This document shows positions 24,749-36,337 of a stretch of DNA of 64,000 bases, piece by piece. The DNA lies in contig JACTVC010000007.1 of assembly GCA_018417955.1 (NCBI GenBank), positions 310,001-374,000 on the forward strand, written 5' to 3'. The notes below the pieces were generated by a model that was not told where the DNA came from, did no database searches, and saw only the letters and a list, made by a program, of their open reading frames with translations. Each line of letters begins with the position of its first letter. The first letter of the stretch is position 1. The position numbers and the translations under genes were made by a program. The stretch comes from Laccaria trichodermophora (lineage: Eukaryota; Basidiomycota; Agaricomycetes; Agaricales; Hydnangiaceae).

Positions 24749-24954
24749 TCAGCACTTGCATTCACCAGGCTTGCAGGCACAGCTGAGCAAAGTACGGATG
24801 AGATGAGAACGACAGGAGGGAAATGGTAGGGTCACCTGTCGCCGCAGTTGCAAGAGCTGCTGCCGCAAGAAGTCTGGGAGACGGGTACGTTGATGGTCTA
24901 AAGAAGGGTGAGTTTGTAACGATACTAATGGTTGGAGGTACACACAGAAATCAT
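24749..24954 (-). CDS. Short metallothionein (34 residues, 7 Cys)
   Basis: Three tiny exons: 24946-24954, 24836-24897 and 24749-24782, totalling 105 nt with canonical GT-AG introns of 48 and 53 nt. They encode 34 residues starting MISTINVPVSQ, then SCGSSSCNCG and CACKPGECKC, with all seven cysteines in the last 22 residues. Length, the VPV..TSCGSSSCNCG start and the K-P-G-x-C-K-C end resemble small Cu/Cd-binding metallothioneins of ectomycorrhizal basidiomycetes such as the Paxillus involutus protein. It should bind soft metals in the cytosol. Because each exon is tiny, ordinary ORF calling misses it. It is convergent with BET4 (53-bp gap) and divergent from EDC4 (241 bp), where its promoter must lie. 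Confidence 0.87.
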
Positions 24955-25195
24955 GGTTTATACAAGAGATTATGTTAACCTTGATCTCGGATTGGACCAC
25001 ATAAATAGATAATCGGTATTTGGTGGTATTTGTTTTCGGGAGTTGCCGATAATCCTCGTGTTCTGTGCGTGTTTGACCTCGCTGCTCGTTGCTGTAAGGA
25101 CTGAAAATTTGGACGACGGCGGGCTCTGTTTCTTTCCACCATCACCCGCCCATCTCTTCCTTTTGTTTTTCTCTTTTGCTGCTAGCACCTTCGCA
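24955..25195. promoter_or_regulatory. Divergent promoter, metallothionein / EDC4
   Basis: This 241-bp region must hold the control signals of the metallothionein. I did not find a clean ACE1-type (HTHNNGCTGD) or TGCRCNC metal-response core by eye. Three GCTG cores are present on the + strand (near 25082, 25091 and 25178) but their flanks do not match the consensus. Confidence 0.4.
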
Positions 25196-28100
25196 ATGGA
25201 TAATCGCAGTATACACGAGCTTTTCTCGAGAAGCTCAACGCCTCCAAACCAACAACCTCAACTTACTCAACAGTCACAGCATCAACAGTCGCAGCACCAG
25301 CAGTTCCAGCATCTCTCCAACAATTCTTCTCCAAACCTTATTGATTCTCTATTCAATCATATCAGCTCTCCTCCCGATCACCAGGGTCAGCAGTCCGCAA
25401 CCTTGGATACTCCATCTTCCGACAACTTATCTGTATCTGCCCCCATTACTCCAGTTATGCCCTTGACGGACGAACCTCTAAATCCCTCTACTTCTACAAA
25501 TGCCACAAACGCTGATAGGCAAAGCGCTTTGCTCTCGCTCCTTAGCGGCCCTGGTCCGCGTTCAGCCCCAGTACAGAATTCCCAACAAAGTCAGCAGCTC
25601 CAACCAACTCAGCAAACCCAGCAACCCCAGCAGTCTCAACAACCTCAACAAGTCCCTACTCCTCCCGGGTCGTCGCAACGTTCCAATGCTTCCCCACCCC
25701 ACACCGAGAACCAGAAAATCCTGTTGGAGCAACTTATGAGCGGGTAAGTGTTTCAAAAATGATTTTCTCAACGGTAGCTTTTTATCGAGCTCACGGTATC
25801 CCTTTCTTTGCAGGGGACCTCCAAGGTCAAGCTATCCAGAGGCGCAAAGGGGTCCCCAGACAACGGCTGCTCCTTCCCCGCCATATAACAACCAGCGAGA
25901 GCCGGGCCATCGTCCGTATGATCAGCACGATCAACCCACCGATATGTCGCCTCGGTCACAAGCCAATCCTCCGCCTCACCCCGCTCAGCAACAGCAAGTT
26001 CAACCACCATCTCCGCGCAGATCTATGTTTGAGTTCACGTCTCCGTTTGATCATCTCTCGTCAACTACGAGCTCTGTCAAGAAGAAACCCGTTCCTCCGC
26101 AATCTGCTAGCGTTTCAAGCGGGAATGAAGATTCGAGTTCGTGGACAACGGTCACCGACCCCAAGCGCCAGTCTGTTGAAAACCTCCTTGAGAATTTAAC
26201 CCGTGGCCAACCATCACATTTCCCTGCTGCTGCTGTGCAACCGCAGGCTCCCGCTTATGAGGCGTATCTAAGCGGTGGTGATTTCTCCATAGGTGAACAT
26301 GTTCAAAGCCGCCCTCCTCTTCCCCCAATTCCAACAAAGCCAGTACCCAATCGCACTGCATCTCCACGTGCATCCCCTCCGAAAAATCAACCTCAGCGTT
26401 CGCAGGTCCGATTGACTGACCCTTCTGTATTGCAACAAGCTCCTCAAGCCGCAGTTCAACTTCCCACCGGTCTCAACCGTCGCGAAAAAGAAAGCTCACC
26501 AGGGCCAAGGGGCGGTGCCAAGCCGAAAGCATCCGCAACCCAGACCAAATTTTCTAAACCACAGTCAAGTCCCAGGTATATTATCTCCATATTGCTGGAG
26601 GTCCACTATCTTACTCCGCATCTGTAGCCCTCAAGTTCAGACCATACTCTTTGATGTTTCCCAGCAGCTCGACGAAATACAAGCGCCTCGCGACTCGGTT
26701 AAATCTACCGCTATCGCGCTTGTCAAACAAGATTCGGTCTTTTTGCCTGGAACTACCATTGGAGCGACGCATTGGGTTGCATATGCAATGACGAGAGGTT
26801 GCCCCTTTAACTTTCTGTTTTGAGTCGAGCCTCATCATTATCTAGGCCGTGTACGAGTAATCTCGAGATCCAGCGGTGATCGCACACTCCTTCAACTTCC
26901 CCAAGTCTTCTCTCCATCATCAAGTATCACCGATATGGCAGTCTATGGCAACAGACTCGCCGGAGTAACATCTGATGGAGGTTTTGTTGTGTGGGAGCTG
27001 CCGGAGGTCATCACGGACGATGTACCGTAAGCTACATCATCAGTCTGTTTTGCGTCGCTCATCACCTCCCCAGTGGACTCCTTCTGCTTTGTGTTCCTCC
27101 GACGAGCGATGTTGATGCACTTCGTGCGGTGAAGTGGCATCCCAAAGAGCCAGATACATTGGCTGTCGCTTCGGACAACAAGATATACGTTATTGATTTA
27201 GCCAACACTCTAGCTCTTCATAATCAACCGCTTCCACATGCGGATCTCCATCATATAGGCCAGCTATTCACGGTTTCTTCGGTATGCCATTTGATCCTCT
27301 TTGATCACAAAAAGCTAAGCCTTGTTACAGCCCGTGGTAGCGTTTGATTTTGACGTTATGCACTACGCGCTCGCTACCATCTCCGAAGATTCTACACTCA
27401 CGATCTGGAACATGCACGATAGGCTCCCCTACACAACGCATAAAATTCGTGGCGAAGATATTCCCTCATCGATGACGTTTGTTGACGGTGGTCTCGTAAT
27501 TGGTCGCAAGAATGGAACAATCCTCCAACTATTGTCTATTTCTACCAAAACTGTGCTTTCGACGGTTAAGTTCATCAATGGCCAACAAGAAGATAATGAT
27601 ATGTTTGGTCACGTCATTTACGATTCGAGGATCCAGACCCTCTGGGTGGCTAACAGTCGACGTGATAGCATGATCGCATTCAAAATCAATTTTGAGCCAT
27701 CCTTCACCTCTGGTGAAGAAGCTGTCCGCGGCTATTTCGAACAGGTCATCGAGTTTGCTGGACCCAAGCCCACGATACATTTTGTTATTCTCACGGCTGA
27801 TGCTGATCCAAACGGTGATGAAGCCCACGCGGCATGCGTGGCGGCGAAAGTTCCTTCTGGCGATTTGGCTTTGGTGGCGTTTTCAGTTCACTCCACCGGT
27901 GTAGATCAGATATTAATCCGCAAGGAATGGTTCGACAACGCACTCATGTCCACCAGCGCCAAGTTCCCTCATTTCCAACTGCCGCAGAGTTCCCCCCCTA
28001 TACAAGATCCTAAACCTCAACGAGTCATTCCTCAAGTATCATCGAATGCTCCCCCACCACCAGCACCTATTCCCGCATTCGTTCCTCGTTCGCGAACACC

Positions 28101-29917
28101 CCCGTCGGAGGACGTAGAGAATGATCCCAATCGTGACGATAGCCGCTTTTCTGAGTCCAAAGCGAAGGGCGCCAAAGGCAAGAATGTCAACTGGAAGGAA
28201 GGCGGGGAAAATCTCAAAGACAAAGAGAAAGGTGTCAAAATCTCAGACGCTACTTTGATTGGCGAGTCGTCGTTGGGGCAAGCTCTCACTCGAGAAATTC
28301 GAAAGACCGAAGAAAACTTGCACACTCGCATTGGTCGCCTCATTGGCAAAGAAATGGACAAACAACGTTTGTAGTGTTTCTTTTTTCAAAAGAAACCGAG
28401 CTGATATGCGTCTTTGTAGATCAAAGGTTGGAGGATGCTCGTGCACACGAACAAGCCGAAGATTTTGCACGTCAGGAGAAGATTTTGAAACTCATCTCGA
28501 CGGAGCTCACGAGGAATACAACGCGCGTCGTAGAACTGGCAGTTAAAAGCGAAGTTCAAAACTCCGTTCTTCCATCCCTTGAGAACATCACCAAGAATGA
28601 GGTCAAGGCTGCCTTGAATGACCAAATCGGTCGAGGGTTGATTGATTTTGTCGGCCAGGTAATTTGTGGAGACATTGTCTACTGCCGCCTTTGCTGATTA
28701 TGATTTTCATCAGAGTCTTCCTCATGAAATGGAGAAGCTTCTCATCCGTCCTGATATTTCAAATCACTTTGCTCATGTCCTGTCAACGAATCTCACCCCG
28801 ATGATCGAGCGGCATGTCAAGGAGGCGGTAACAAAAACGTTTATCCCAGTGTACACTCAGCAGTCGTCCACAATGCACCAAGAGATTCTCAGGGAGCTGC
28901 GCAACGAAATTCATAGCGTTAAAACAGAGCTCACTGCTTGGCAAAACGAAGCATTCCGCAGTCATGAGGTGATAGATCTCCATGTCAAATAAACCTCCTG
29001 CTTATCCCTCTCATGCAGACCTCTATTCGGGAATTGGAACATACTGTCAGGACACTATCTGATCAAGTCAAATTCCTGTCGATGAATCCTCCCGCGCCCC
29101 ATCATCATTTGCAGCAAACCCAACCGTCCCAGAGCTCCCCTGGCGCTACTGTGCCGCAACTGCAGGGAAGCATCAATCAGTCTCATGTTCGCCAACAGAA
29201 TTTGCCACCTGTTCCTCCAGCCCCTGCGAGCTACACACACCCCAGCCATGCCAATTTCCAACAACCAACGCAACCTATGCATGCACCCTGGTATGGGACA
29301 AGCATTGCAGCCCCTCAAGCATCTCATCCTGCCACCATTCCTCAACCGCCACCACCGACCCAAACTCAAGCTGAACGCACTCCACCCATCAAACCCGAGC
29401 AATGGGATGAAATATACCTCGGGGTGCTGCATACTCAAGACGCATCGAAACTGCGTGACCTCCTTTCGCACACAAACCCCGAAGTCATCATGCCACTCAA
29501 CGGAGTAAGCCTTGTCTCGCAGGCCGTCATATTGACGCTTGTCCATCGCGTATGTGATTTGCCTAGTTATATGTGCTTGTCCTGACCCCCCCGTTAGTTG
29601 TCCGCTGTCGTGGGTGAGACACCTCCAAACGACGAGACTTTCAAAACCTCCTTGTGGTGGTTGCAACGCTCAGTTTCTCTGCTTCGCCCTGAGGTTAGCA
29701 GTTATTTTCATTTTGCAGCAGAGTGAAGCTTACGATATTCCTACAGGATAAATTGATCACCGACTTCATCCCCAGGGTGATTCCGAACGTTCAGCATCTT
29801 CTTAACACCACAAAACAACGACTGACTATCTTGCCTGGTGGTCCTTCGACGCTTGAGACGGCAAGGACACTATCCGATATCCAGGAGACCCTTCGTCGCA
29901 AGGTTTCACCAGTTTAG
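25196..29917 (+). CDS. EDC4: Enhancer of mRNA decapping EDC4/Ge-1 homologue
   Basis: P-body scaffold that links Dcp2 decapping to Xrn1 in mRNA decay. The N-terminus (MDNRSIHELFSRSS) is low-complexity, with long Gln/Pro runs around 25250-25700 and more Pro/Ser-rich sequence to about 26560. A WD40-like domain follows (SGDRTLLQLPQVFSP, ITDMAVYGNRLAGVTSDGGF, KWHPKEPDTLAVASDNKIYV, FDFDVMHYALATISEDSTL, LWVANSRRDSMIAFKI). Then comes a charged coiled region (REIRKTEENLHTRI ... QEILRELRNEIHSVKTEL), a Pro/Gln linker, and the EDC4 C-terminal helical domain (EQWDEIYLGVLHTQDASKLRDLL ... RRKVSPV). An in-frame upstream ATG at 25043 would add a hydrophobic stretch, but I consider it leader sequence. Confidence 0.85.
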
Positions 29918-30223
29918 TGGGAGATGATCTATGACTGTTCGACGATAATCTTTTTTTTTTGCAAATGTCCCTTCTTTTTTTGGTCATGTATGTCGTCTAT
30001 GCGTTTCTAATATCTATGATACATGTCTGCGGAAAGGTGTTGGCCAAGATTTGCTCAAAGTTCTTTTACGTAATGAGAGCAATCACAACTTCAACAACGC
30101 TCATTCAACTATTGGACGGTCACCTTCCCCGCTCGGTTAAGCACGTGCATAGCGGCTGCTGGGATAGTCGCCAAGTTTACGACCTCTAAATTCAACTCAA
30201 AACACAGCATCTTCGACGCCTCC
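29918..30223. other. Intergenic: EDC4 3' UTR and SFT2 promoter
   Basis: No supported gene. T-rich stretches lie at 29951-29980. A CACGTG E-box-like hexamer is at about 30142-30147, roughly 80 bp before the SFT2 start. Confidence 0.45.
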
Positions 30224-31040
30224 ATGCCTAGCGGTTGGTTTAACCTTGAGACCGCTGGTGGCGCCATACCAGAGACGCAGTTCTTCGAAGGCGACTCTGC
30301 GTTCAAGTTTCTGGGCTTATCAAGAACAACAAGGTTGTATGGCTTTATTGGATGGTACGTCGGTTAGCAGCTCCCGCCGAGAGACATGTACTAACGTTGC
30401 TCATTCACGCCCCTACAGCCTTGCAGTCGGTTTCCTGTTAAGCATACTAGGAAGTATTGTCCTCTTCGTCGGTCAGCTGGGTCTTTTCGCAGGTACGCGC
30501 ACCTCTAGCGTAAATCTTTTGTTGAATACTGACCTCCGTACAGTACTCTACGTGTTGGGCACCATTGTTTCCCTCATAGGAACCGGATTTCTCATTGGCG
30601 TAAGTCTGAAATATTTTGCCGAAATCGCTTGAAATAATAACCACGACACGTTTAGTTCTTGAAGCAACTAAAACTTGTGAGAGCCGTCTTCCTTCCAATT
30701 CATTTTATCTCTGACTTTTGATGTAGATGTTCAAACCTGTTCGCGTCGTCGCGTCTATAGTCTTCCTTGCATCAATAGGTCTCGTCTTTGTTGGAGCTTT
30801 TGTGCTGAAAAACGAAGTACATCCGTCCAAGCGAACCAACGAACGCCGTTTGCTGACTTTTTTTTAACACCTTCAGATTTTATGCTTAAGTGAGGCCTAT
30901 CTTCTTTTTTTTTTGAAGAAAAGTTCTCACATTTTCTTCCAGTTTTTGTCTTTATCGAATACCTGGCTTATATTTGGTATACACTGTCGTACATCCCTTA
31001 CGCGCGTGCCGCAGTCACGAAGGCCGTCGGGTTGGGCTAA
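30224..31040 (+). CDS. SFT2: Sft2-type vesicle transport protein
   Basis: Four-helix Golgi membrane protein of the Got1/Sft2 family, involved in retrograde endosome-to-Golgi vesicle fusion. The predicted chain is about 160 residues from seven exons, with frame and splice sites checked throughout. It begins MPSGWFNLETAGG; the conserved motif LGLSRTTRLYGFIG is followed by CLAVGFLLSILGSIVLF (TM1). TM2 is VLYVLGTIVSLIGTGFLIG, then FLKQLKLMFKPVR and TM3 (ASIVFLASIGLVFVGAFVL), then TM4 (IFVFIEYLAYIWYTLSYIPYAR). One exon encodes only FLKQLKL, and another carries only ILCL plus one base. Confidence 0.93.
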
Positions 31041-31238
31041 AGGTTGGGCTTCGCCAATGTGAGCCCTGCAAGCTTCACGAGAAGGATCTTCAACTAATGC
31101 GTCCATAGACAACGTGCTCGCCGTGACGACTAAGGAAACAAATATAGTACCGCGGAGCTCTCGCTACAATCCTGAGGGCCTGAAGTTCATCTAGGTTGAG
31201 TGTTTATAGAGCTGTCACCAAGCAGGAAACGGAACTAA

Positions 31239-32259
31239 TTACCCTCTGTAATTATTCTTTTGCTTTCTCAACGAGTCCATACTTTCACTCTCGGAAGTAT
31301 GACCTGATGCAGATGTTGCTTGCCTGTTGACATTGAGGATTGGTTTGCCACAATTTTGGGGGACCACTTGCCTCACGGCTTCGCTGTTGAGGCGCATGAA
31401 CACGTTCCACGTCTTCTCGTCACCGATGGTCGTCAAGCCAGTGGTGATCTCATTCTCTTTCACTAAACCAGCCAATTTGTCCAACCCAACATTGTGAGGG
31501 TCGACATGTTTGCCAAACGAAAGATTGCCAGCTGTGTACTCATGCCCATTGTAAACAACGGTTTCATCTGGGAGGCTGGCGAGGTAATTCAACGCTTTGA
31601 TCATCTCACCACCAGTACCCTCGAAGAAACGCCCACATCCTGCGATGAAAAGTGTATCCCCCGTAAAGACCCCACCAGGATGCGTTTTGTTTAAAGCATC
31701 AGTCACATAATAACATATGGAGTCTTGAGTGTGGCAGGGGGTAGAGAGGCATCTGGGATCTTTGAGTATAGCAATTTGTAGGGGCTAAGTTATAATAATC
31801 ACTTGACGAGGATATTGTCTCCGATCTTGAATTCATCCTTATCTTTGACGAGGTTTGTTAAAGAGGGAATTTCGTCGCTGCCTCCATAGATTACGGCGTT
31901 GCGGTAACGTGCCGACTACATGAAGAATGAGAAGGGTAAGCGGTGAGCGGTATAAAACCTACAAAGTCCTAAGCAGCTGGTTTGTGAGTAATTTACACGG
32001 TGCCATGAAAGAAATGTACCTTATTCCCTCCACTATGGTCTAAATGGTGGTGTGTGGTTATCGCCGCGACAATCTCAACTCCAAGGGCGTCTGCCGCTGC
32101 AGATACCTTACCAACGTCATACGGATCGATAGCAGCTGCCTTGTTTGAAGGTTCGTCTATGAGGAGATACGCATAATTGTCCTGGAGAACGGGGACGGGA
32201 ACAACTTTCATGACAGTTGAGAGTTGTCTGGAGATTCGTTGAAGGGGAAACCGTGACAT
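31239..32259 (-). CDS. GLO2: Hydroxyacylglutathione hydrolase (glyoxalase II)
   Basis: Metallo-beta-lactamase-fold thiolesterase that hydrolyses S-lactoylglutathione, the second step of methylglyoxal detoxification. The metal-binding motif TTHHHLDHSGGNK and the later GVFTGDTLFIAGCGRFFEGT and YNGHEYTAGNLSF supply the binuclear-site residues. The C-terminus continues with VMRLNSEAV-like sequence, a Ser-rich stretch and KQKNNYRG. The first ATG (32259) gives a basic, hydroxylated N-terminus (MSRFPLQRISRQLSTVM) resembling a mitochondrial presequence. The second Met starts the usual cytosolic form (MKVVPVPVLQDNYAY). Confidence 0.94.
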
Positions 32260-32457
32260 GTATTAGGCCGATGACAACTTTACTCCGCTCCCACTCCTTC
32301 ACAGCTAATTCTCCGCTCAACTCCTTGTAACATGAGTATTCATTTATCCAGGATGCCTCCATCGGCCACCCTTTTACACCGGTACATAATATCCTTTTTC
32401 TATCTTAGCGTATATCGTATATACGATCTTTGCACAAAATGTCTACGTATAATGTAT

Positions 32458-35082
32458 TCAATCTTTGAGAATCGCGTCAACAACATTGGCGACTCTCAAC
32501 TGCCTTAAATCGGTATAAGTCTGGCCGCTTGTGTGAGATAATGCATAGAATCCGATTATGGGAACATACCTGGCCGCAACCCACAAAAATGATGGGTTGT
32601 CCCGTAACATAAGTCATTGACAGGGCTGCGCCCACCTGAAGAGAGATATCAGCCGTCGGTCCGTCATGTAATGCAAGAACGGCTTACTTTGTCATCGACG
32701 GTGTCCCATTTAGTCACCAACATCCCATCTATACCCCGACTTTTGCCAGATACAGATGAAAAGTCACGTAGAGCACGATCAAATTTAGTGAGTTGGTCCA
32801 CAGCTTCGTTCCCCACCAAAGCTTCGCCAACAAATATGATCTTGTCTGGGTTATTCACTGCAACAAGCTGCAACGAAAGTAAATTCCCTGATCAATGATC
32901 CACGCCAGTTCACTGTGCACACACCTTGGCAAGCGCGCGCATGAGGGGCTAATAAGAGTAATTTTAACAACTCCCCGGTTGAAACGATAAAGAGCGTCAT
33001 ACCTCATTGTCCTGCATTCTACCGGCGGTGTCGATGAGGACAACATCAAAGTCATTTTCTTGGGCTGTTGAAGATCGATTTAGATCTAGGAGGGGATGGA
33101 AGGAAGGTCTAACGAACCGTAACCAATGGCTTCTCTTGCTATGCCAGCGGCATCTTTACCATACCCACGCTCGAAGAGCTCCACTCGACTTTTGCTGTTC
33201 GTAGCACCATCGACGCCAAGCATGCTCAAATTGCGGACATGAACGCGAAGTTGCTCTACAGCTCCGCTCCTGAAAGAAACCTCTCTTCAAGGAATTGCTG
33301 CCAGAAAGAAAAGAGCAGAAGCATACCTAAATGTGTCGCATGCAGCGATTAAAACCCGCAAACCATTCTGAATTAGCCAAAAGCAGACTTTTGACAGGTT
33401 TGTACTCTTTCCGACACCGTTAACGCCAACGAAAGTGATGCTATAGGGAACGCGGCGTTGCGTAGACGGCAGCGGCGAAGATAACTTGTTTCTGATGGAT
33501 AACAAAAGGTCTGTCGATGTTTTTGGCGTCAATATTCTCGTCAAAGATGTTGACAACGCCAGATGTACTGCAGCGCTGGTAGCTGCGCGCCGTTGTCAGT
33601 CAAACATCGAGGGAAAAAATGCACGGGATCCTACTTTGAAAGCCCCCAACTTTTCTGCCCACTAAATTTTCCCCCACATTTTCACACACCTTGTCCGCAA
33701 TTTCCATTGCCACGTTCTTCTTCATGAGATGTTGCTTCATCCCTTCCAGCACAGGCTTGAGATCTGCCTCTGTGAGGACTTTCGAGCCAGTGAGACGAGC
33801 AAACAAGGATCCTAAAGGACCCAAGGAGCTGGTGGAGCTCGACGCGTTGCGGTCAAGTGGCTTGAGCGCACCCGCGAGCAAATTATCTGTCGGTTTGTCT
33901 TTCCCTTGGGAGAACTCCCAATCTTTCACTTCGTAAAGACCATCACGAGTCCGCGTTCCCAAGGACGCCTGATCGACTAGGGATTGTAAATCATGCGAAC
34001 CAAGATCGCTGGTAGCAGCATCAGGTTTATCGATGCTAAAATCTAGGGAAGCCATATCGGACTCCGTGGGCGCCGTATCGCCCCATTTTCTCTGAGTTTT
34101 AGCCTTTTTGCTTTTCGTTGGAGTTTCAGAGCTGTATAAGGCTGTCAAAGAAAGAGAAGGAATATAACGACATAATAGACGTACTCAGAATTTGGATGAC
34201 TCTCCTTCTCACTGGCCCCAGCACGCCCTCCCCTTCCCCCGCGGCGGCCTCCACGACCACGTAGCCTGTTTTTGAGAGCCTGGACATTTCTCGCTATTTG
34301 CTGTTCATCCTGAGATGCGTCCACGGCGATTGTAGGGGCTTACAAAATAAGCCGACGTTCAACGAAAAAGAAATCAGCAATACATACTGGTGCTCTGATC
34401 ATCAGATGGGGGAGTGCCTAGCTCCTCAATCGCCGGTCGGGTTGTTGGTCTCAACCGCGACTTTCGGTCCTTTGAGTTTCTTTAAGCAGGTCATGAAAAG
34501 TAGACTCGAATAAACAAACCAGGGCAGCCTTTTCCTCAAATCCTCGCAAAAGCTTGTCGAATGCCCTATCCCAGCCATCAAATGCTTTTCCAAAGTCCCA
34601 TAAAGTAACTTGTAAGGCGTTATTCTTGACAGTATTCATAGCATGAAGGGATGCAACGAAGGCAGCGATAAACGGTTCGAAACATTTCACGAAGAGCGCT
34701 TTCAAAGCAGTCAGTAAGTCGTCCACATAGGTGAGCTGTAAAATCCGCTGGTATGCCACCTGTGCCAGCGGCATGTGTGAGCACTGAGCATTGACAGCTA
34801 CCACTGTTTGGCGTACCACAAAAATCAATTCCAGGTCATTAACAAATGTCCATTTGACAGCATATCCATCTTTCTCATATTTTTCGTCTGCGGTTCGACC
34901 TTCAATCAGTGCTTCGCGTATGAGGGAGTTGACTGGGGATGCTGTAGAGGTTGCAAGCTGGGCAGCTTCTGGCGTGAACGAACGCGACCATAGAACGATG
35001 CCGCCTGAGGACGTCGTCAGCAAGGAGGAAGAAGGTGAATAGACGGCATGCCTTTATGAGAGATTGAGCAATGGTCGAGCAT
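32458..35082 (-). CDS. SRP101: Signal recognition particle receptor subunit alpha
   Basis: SRP docking GTPase at the ER membrane. Exon 1 (35052-35082) encodes [10 protein letters not shown], and the spliced sequence continues [10 protein letters not shown], matching the SRX-domain start of the family. That join requires an intron with a GC donor (35005-35051). The SRX domain is followed by a charged linker and the NG GTPase: [13 protein letters not shown]-loop [44 protein letters not shown], and a C-terminal helix [20 protein letters not shown]. These are the SRP-GTPase G1-G5 elements. Length is normal. Confidence 0.94.
35005..35051 (-). other. GC-AG intron 1 of the SRP receptor alpha gene
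   Basis: Exon 1 ends AAAG and the intron begins GCATGC and ends CTCAG. Only this junction keeps the frame and yields the conserved [10 protein letters not shown] start. No GT donor in the right phase is available nearby. Confidence 0.75.
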
Positions 35083-35224
35083 GAAGCAATGTCCAAGTAG
35101 TTGTCGGTGCTATGAATTGGCTATGAACTGAGTATTGACATCGCACACTTTCACAAACACCAAAGTCACTTTTTTTCCTTATTGATCAAATGGCTCTGCT
35201 AATGTACATTGAACCAGCATTCTC

Positions 35225-36250
35225 TCATGTCACCTCCTCCTGCTGGCTTTCGGGGGCATAGTGATCCTCCAACCACCGGCGGACCTCTTTTTTGGTCAAC
35301 ATCCGTGCAAGCCTATGGTTTTCCCCTGGAGTTCGTTGTCGGTATAACCGCATAATAAACCCACAAACACTCCATACATCTTCCCAGTCAGCATCAAATA
35401 ACTCCCACCAGCATGTGGGTGGCGTTGACGGAAGAGAAATATTTAGATGTCGGATGGTGAGGAGGATGGCTGCGCTGACGATTGTTGGTATTTGGTATAG
35501 GGCGTACACGGGGGTCTGCAGACTGTCACGACCAAGTTAGATAATGATTTAAAAAATCATATGAGGACGGACGCATCGTTTAAATACCCCCACGCGCGAG
35601 TGGAAGCGTCTTGATGACTTGTTAAACCCAAGACTCTGAGATAGTTGATAAGGGTGCCATAGGGCAGCACGACATGGACGTTGAACCCTAGTCGCTTCAA
35701 TATCTGCATTTCTGAAACAACTAGCGCATCCTTGAGATCATAGAACGTTGATCCGAAGTATGACATAGGGTAGTAATGGAAGGGTTGGTCGGATTTGGGA
35801 CCCACAGAGTGAGTGGCGCGTTGAAGAAGTAAATCATAAACGTTGATCAGATCACGCATTCGAAGTGGGCATTCTTCTAATTTTGACGCGAGGTATAGGG
35901 CCCCCATACCGATGTCCTGTGAGAGTGTTAGTACAAAAACAAGCGAAGCGGAATATGGGAAGCTGACCCCGACCCCAAATTGCTTCATTGACGTTACAAA
36001 CCAAAATCTTTGAAATAACATTTGCGCTGCCGCTACAGCCACCTGCTTCCTTTTCTCGAGGCGGGGTGAGATGTGTTATTTGTGCAAGACACCGAGATAC
36101 TCACTGTTTTAGCAGAATGCCAGCTTGGTGGATGAGCTTGCACCCATAAGCTCTCAAGTCCTCCTCCAGTTCCTGTGGTAGTCCATCCTCTCCCGACGGT
36201 GACTTTTCAATTTGAGATAGGGAGGCGAGGGGATAAAATGTCGAACTCAT
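35225..36250 (-). CDS. Cyclin-L-like cyclin without an RS tail
   Basis: Cyclin-box protein resembling cyclin L, partner of Cdk11/PITSLRE-type kinases that couple transcription and splicing. Motifs: LIHQAGILLKQ, then VAVAAAQMLFQRFWF, DIGMGALYLASKLEECPLRMRDLINVY, SEMQILKRLGFNVHV and RAWGYLNDA, then a second box with YQIPTIVSAAILLTIRHLNISLP. Predicted length is about 290 residues. It ends soon after the second cyclin fold (HYAPESQQEEVT) and lacks the Arg-Ser-rich C-terminus found in animal cyclin L. The start is 87 bp from the divergent RS-rich gene. Confidence 0.85.
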
Positions 36251-36337
36251 GTTGAACCCAAAATGATCGTGGATATTGAGGTGAGAGTATTTGCATTTGT
36301 TAGAATCCCAGGCCAACACTCTCTGCTCATTAACTTC
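36251..36337. promoter_or_regulatory. 87-bp divergent promoter, cyclin-L-like / RS-rich protein
   Basis: The gap between ATGs is 87 bp, implying a shared bidirectional promoter. No obvious TATA element is visible. Confidence 0.5.

Noticed and set aside
25043..25195. Upstream in-frame ATG giving EDC4 a hydrophobic, signal-like N-terminus
   Set aside because: EDC4 is cytosolic. The stretch looks like a pyrimidine-rich leader, and the start MDNRSIHELF is more plausible.
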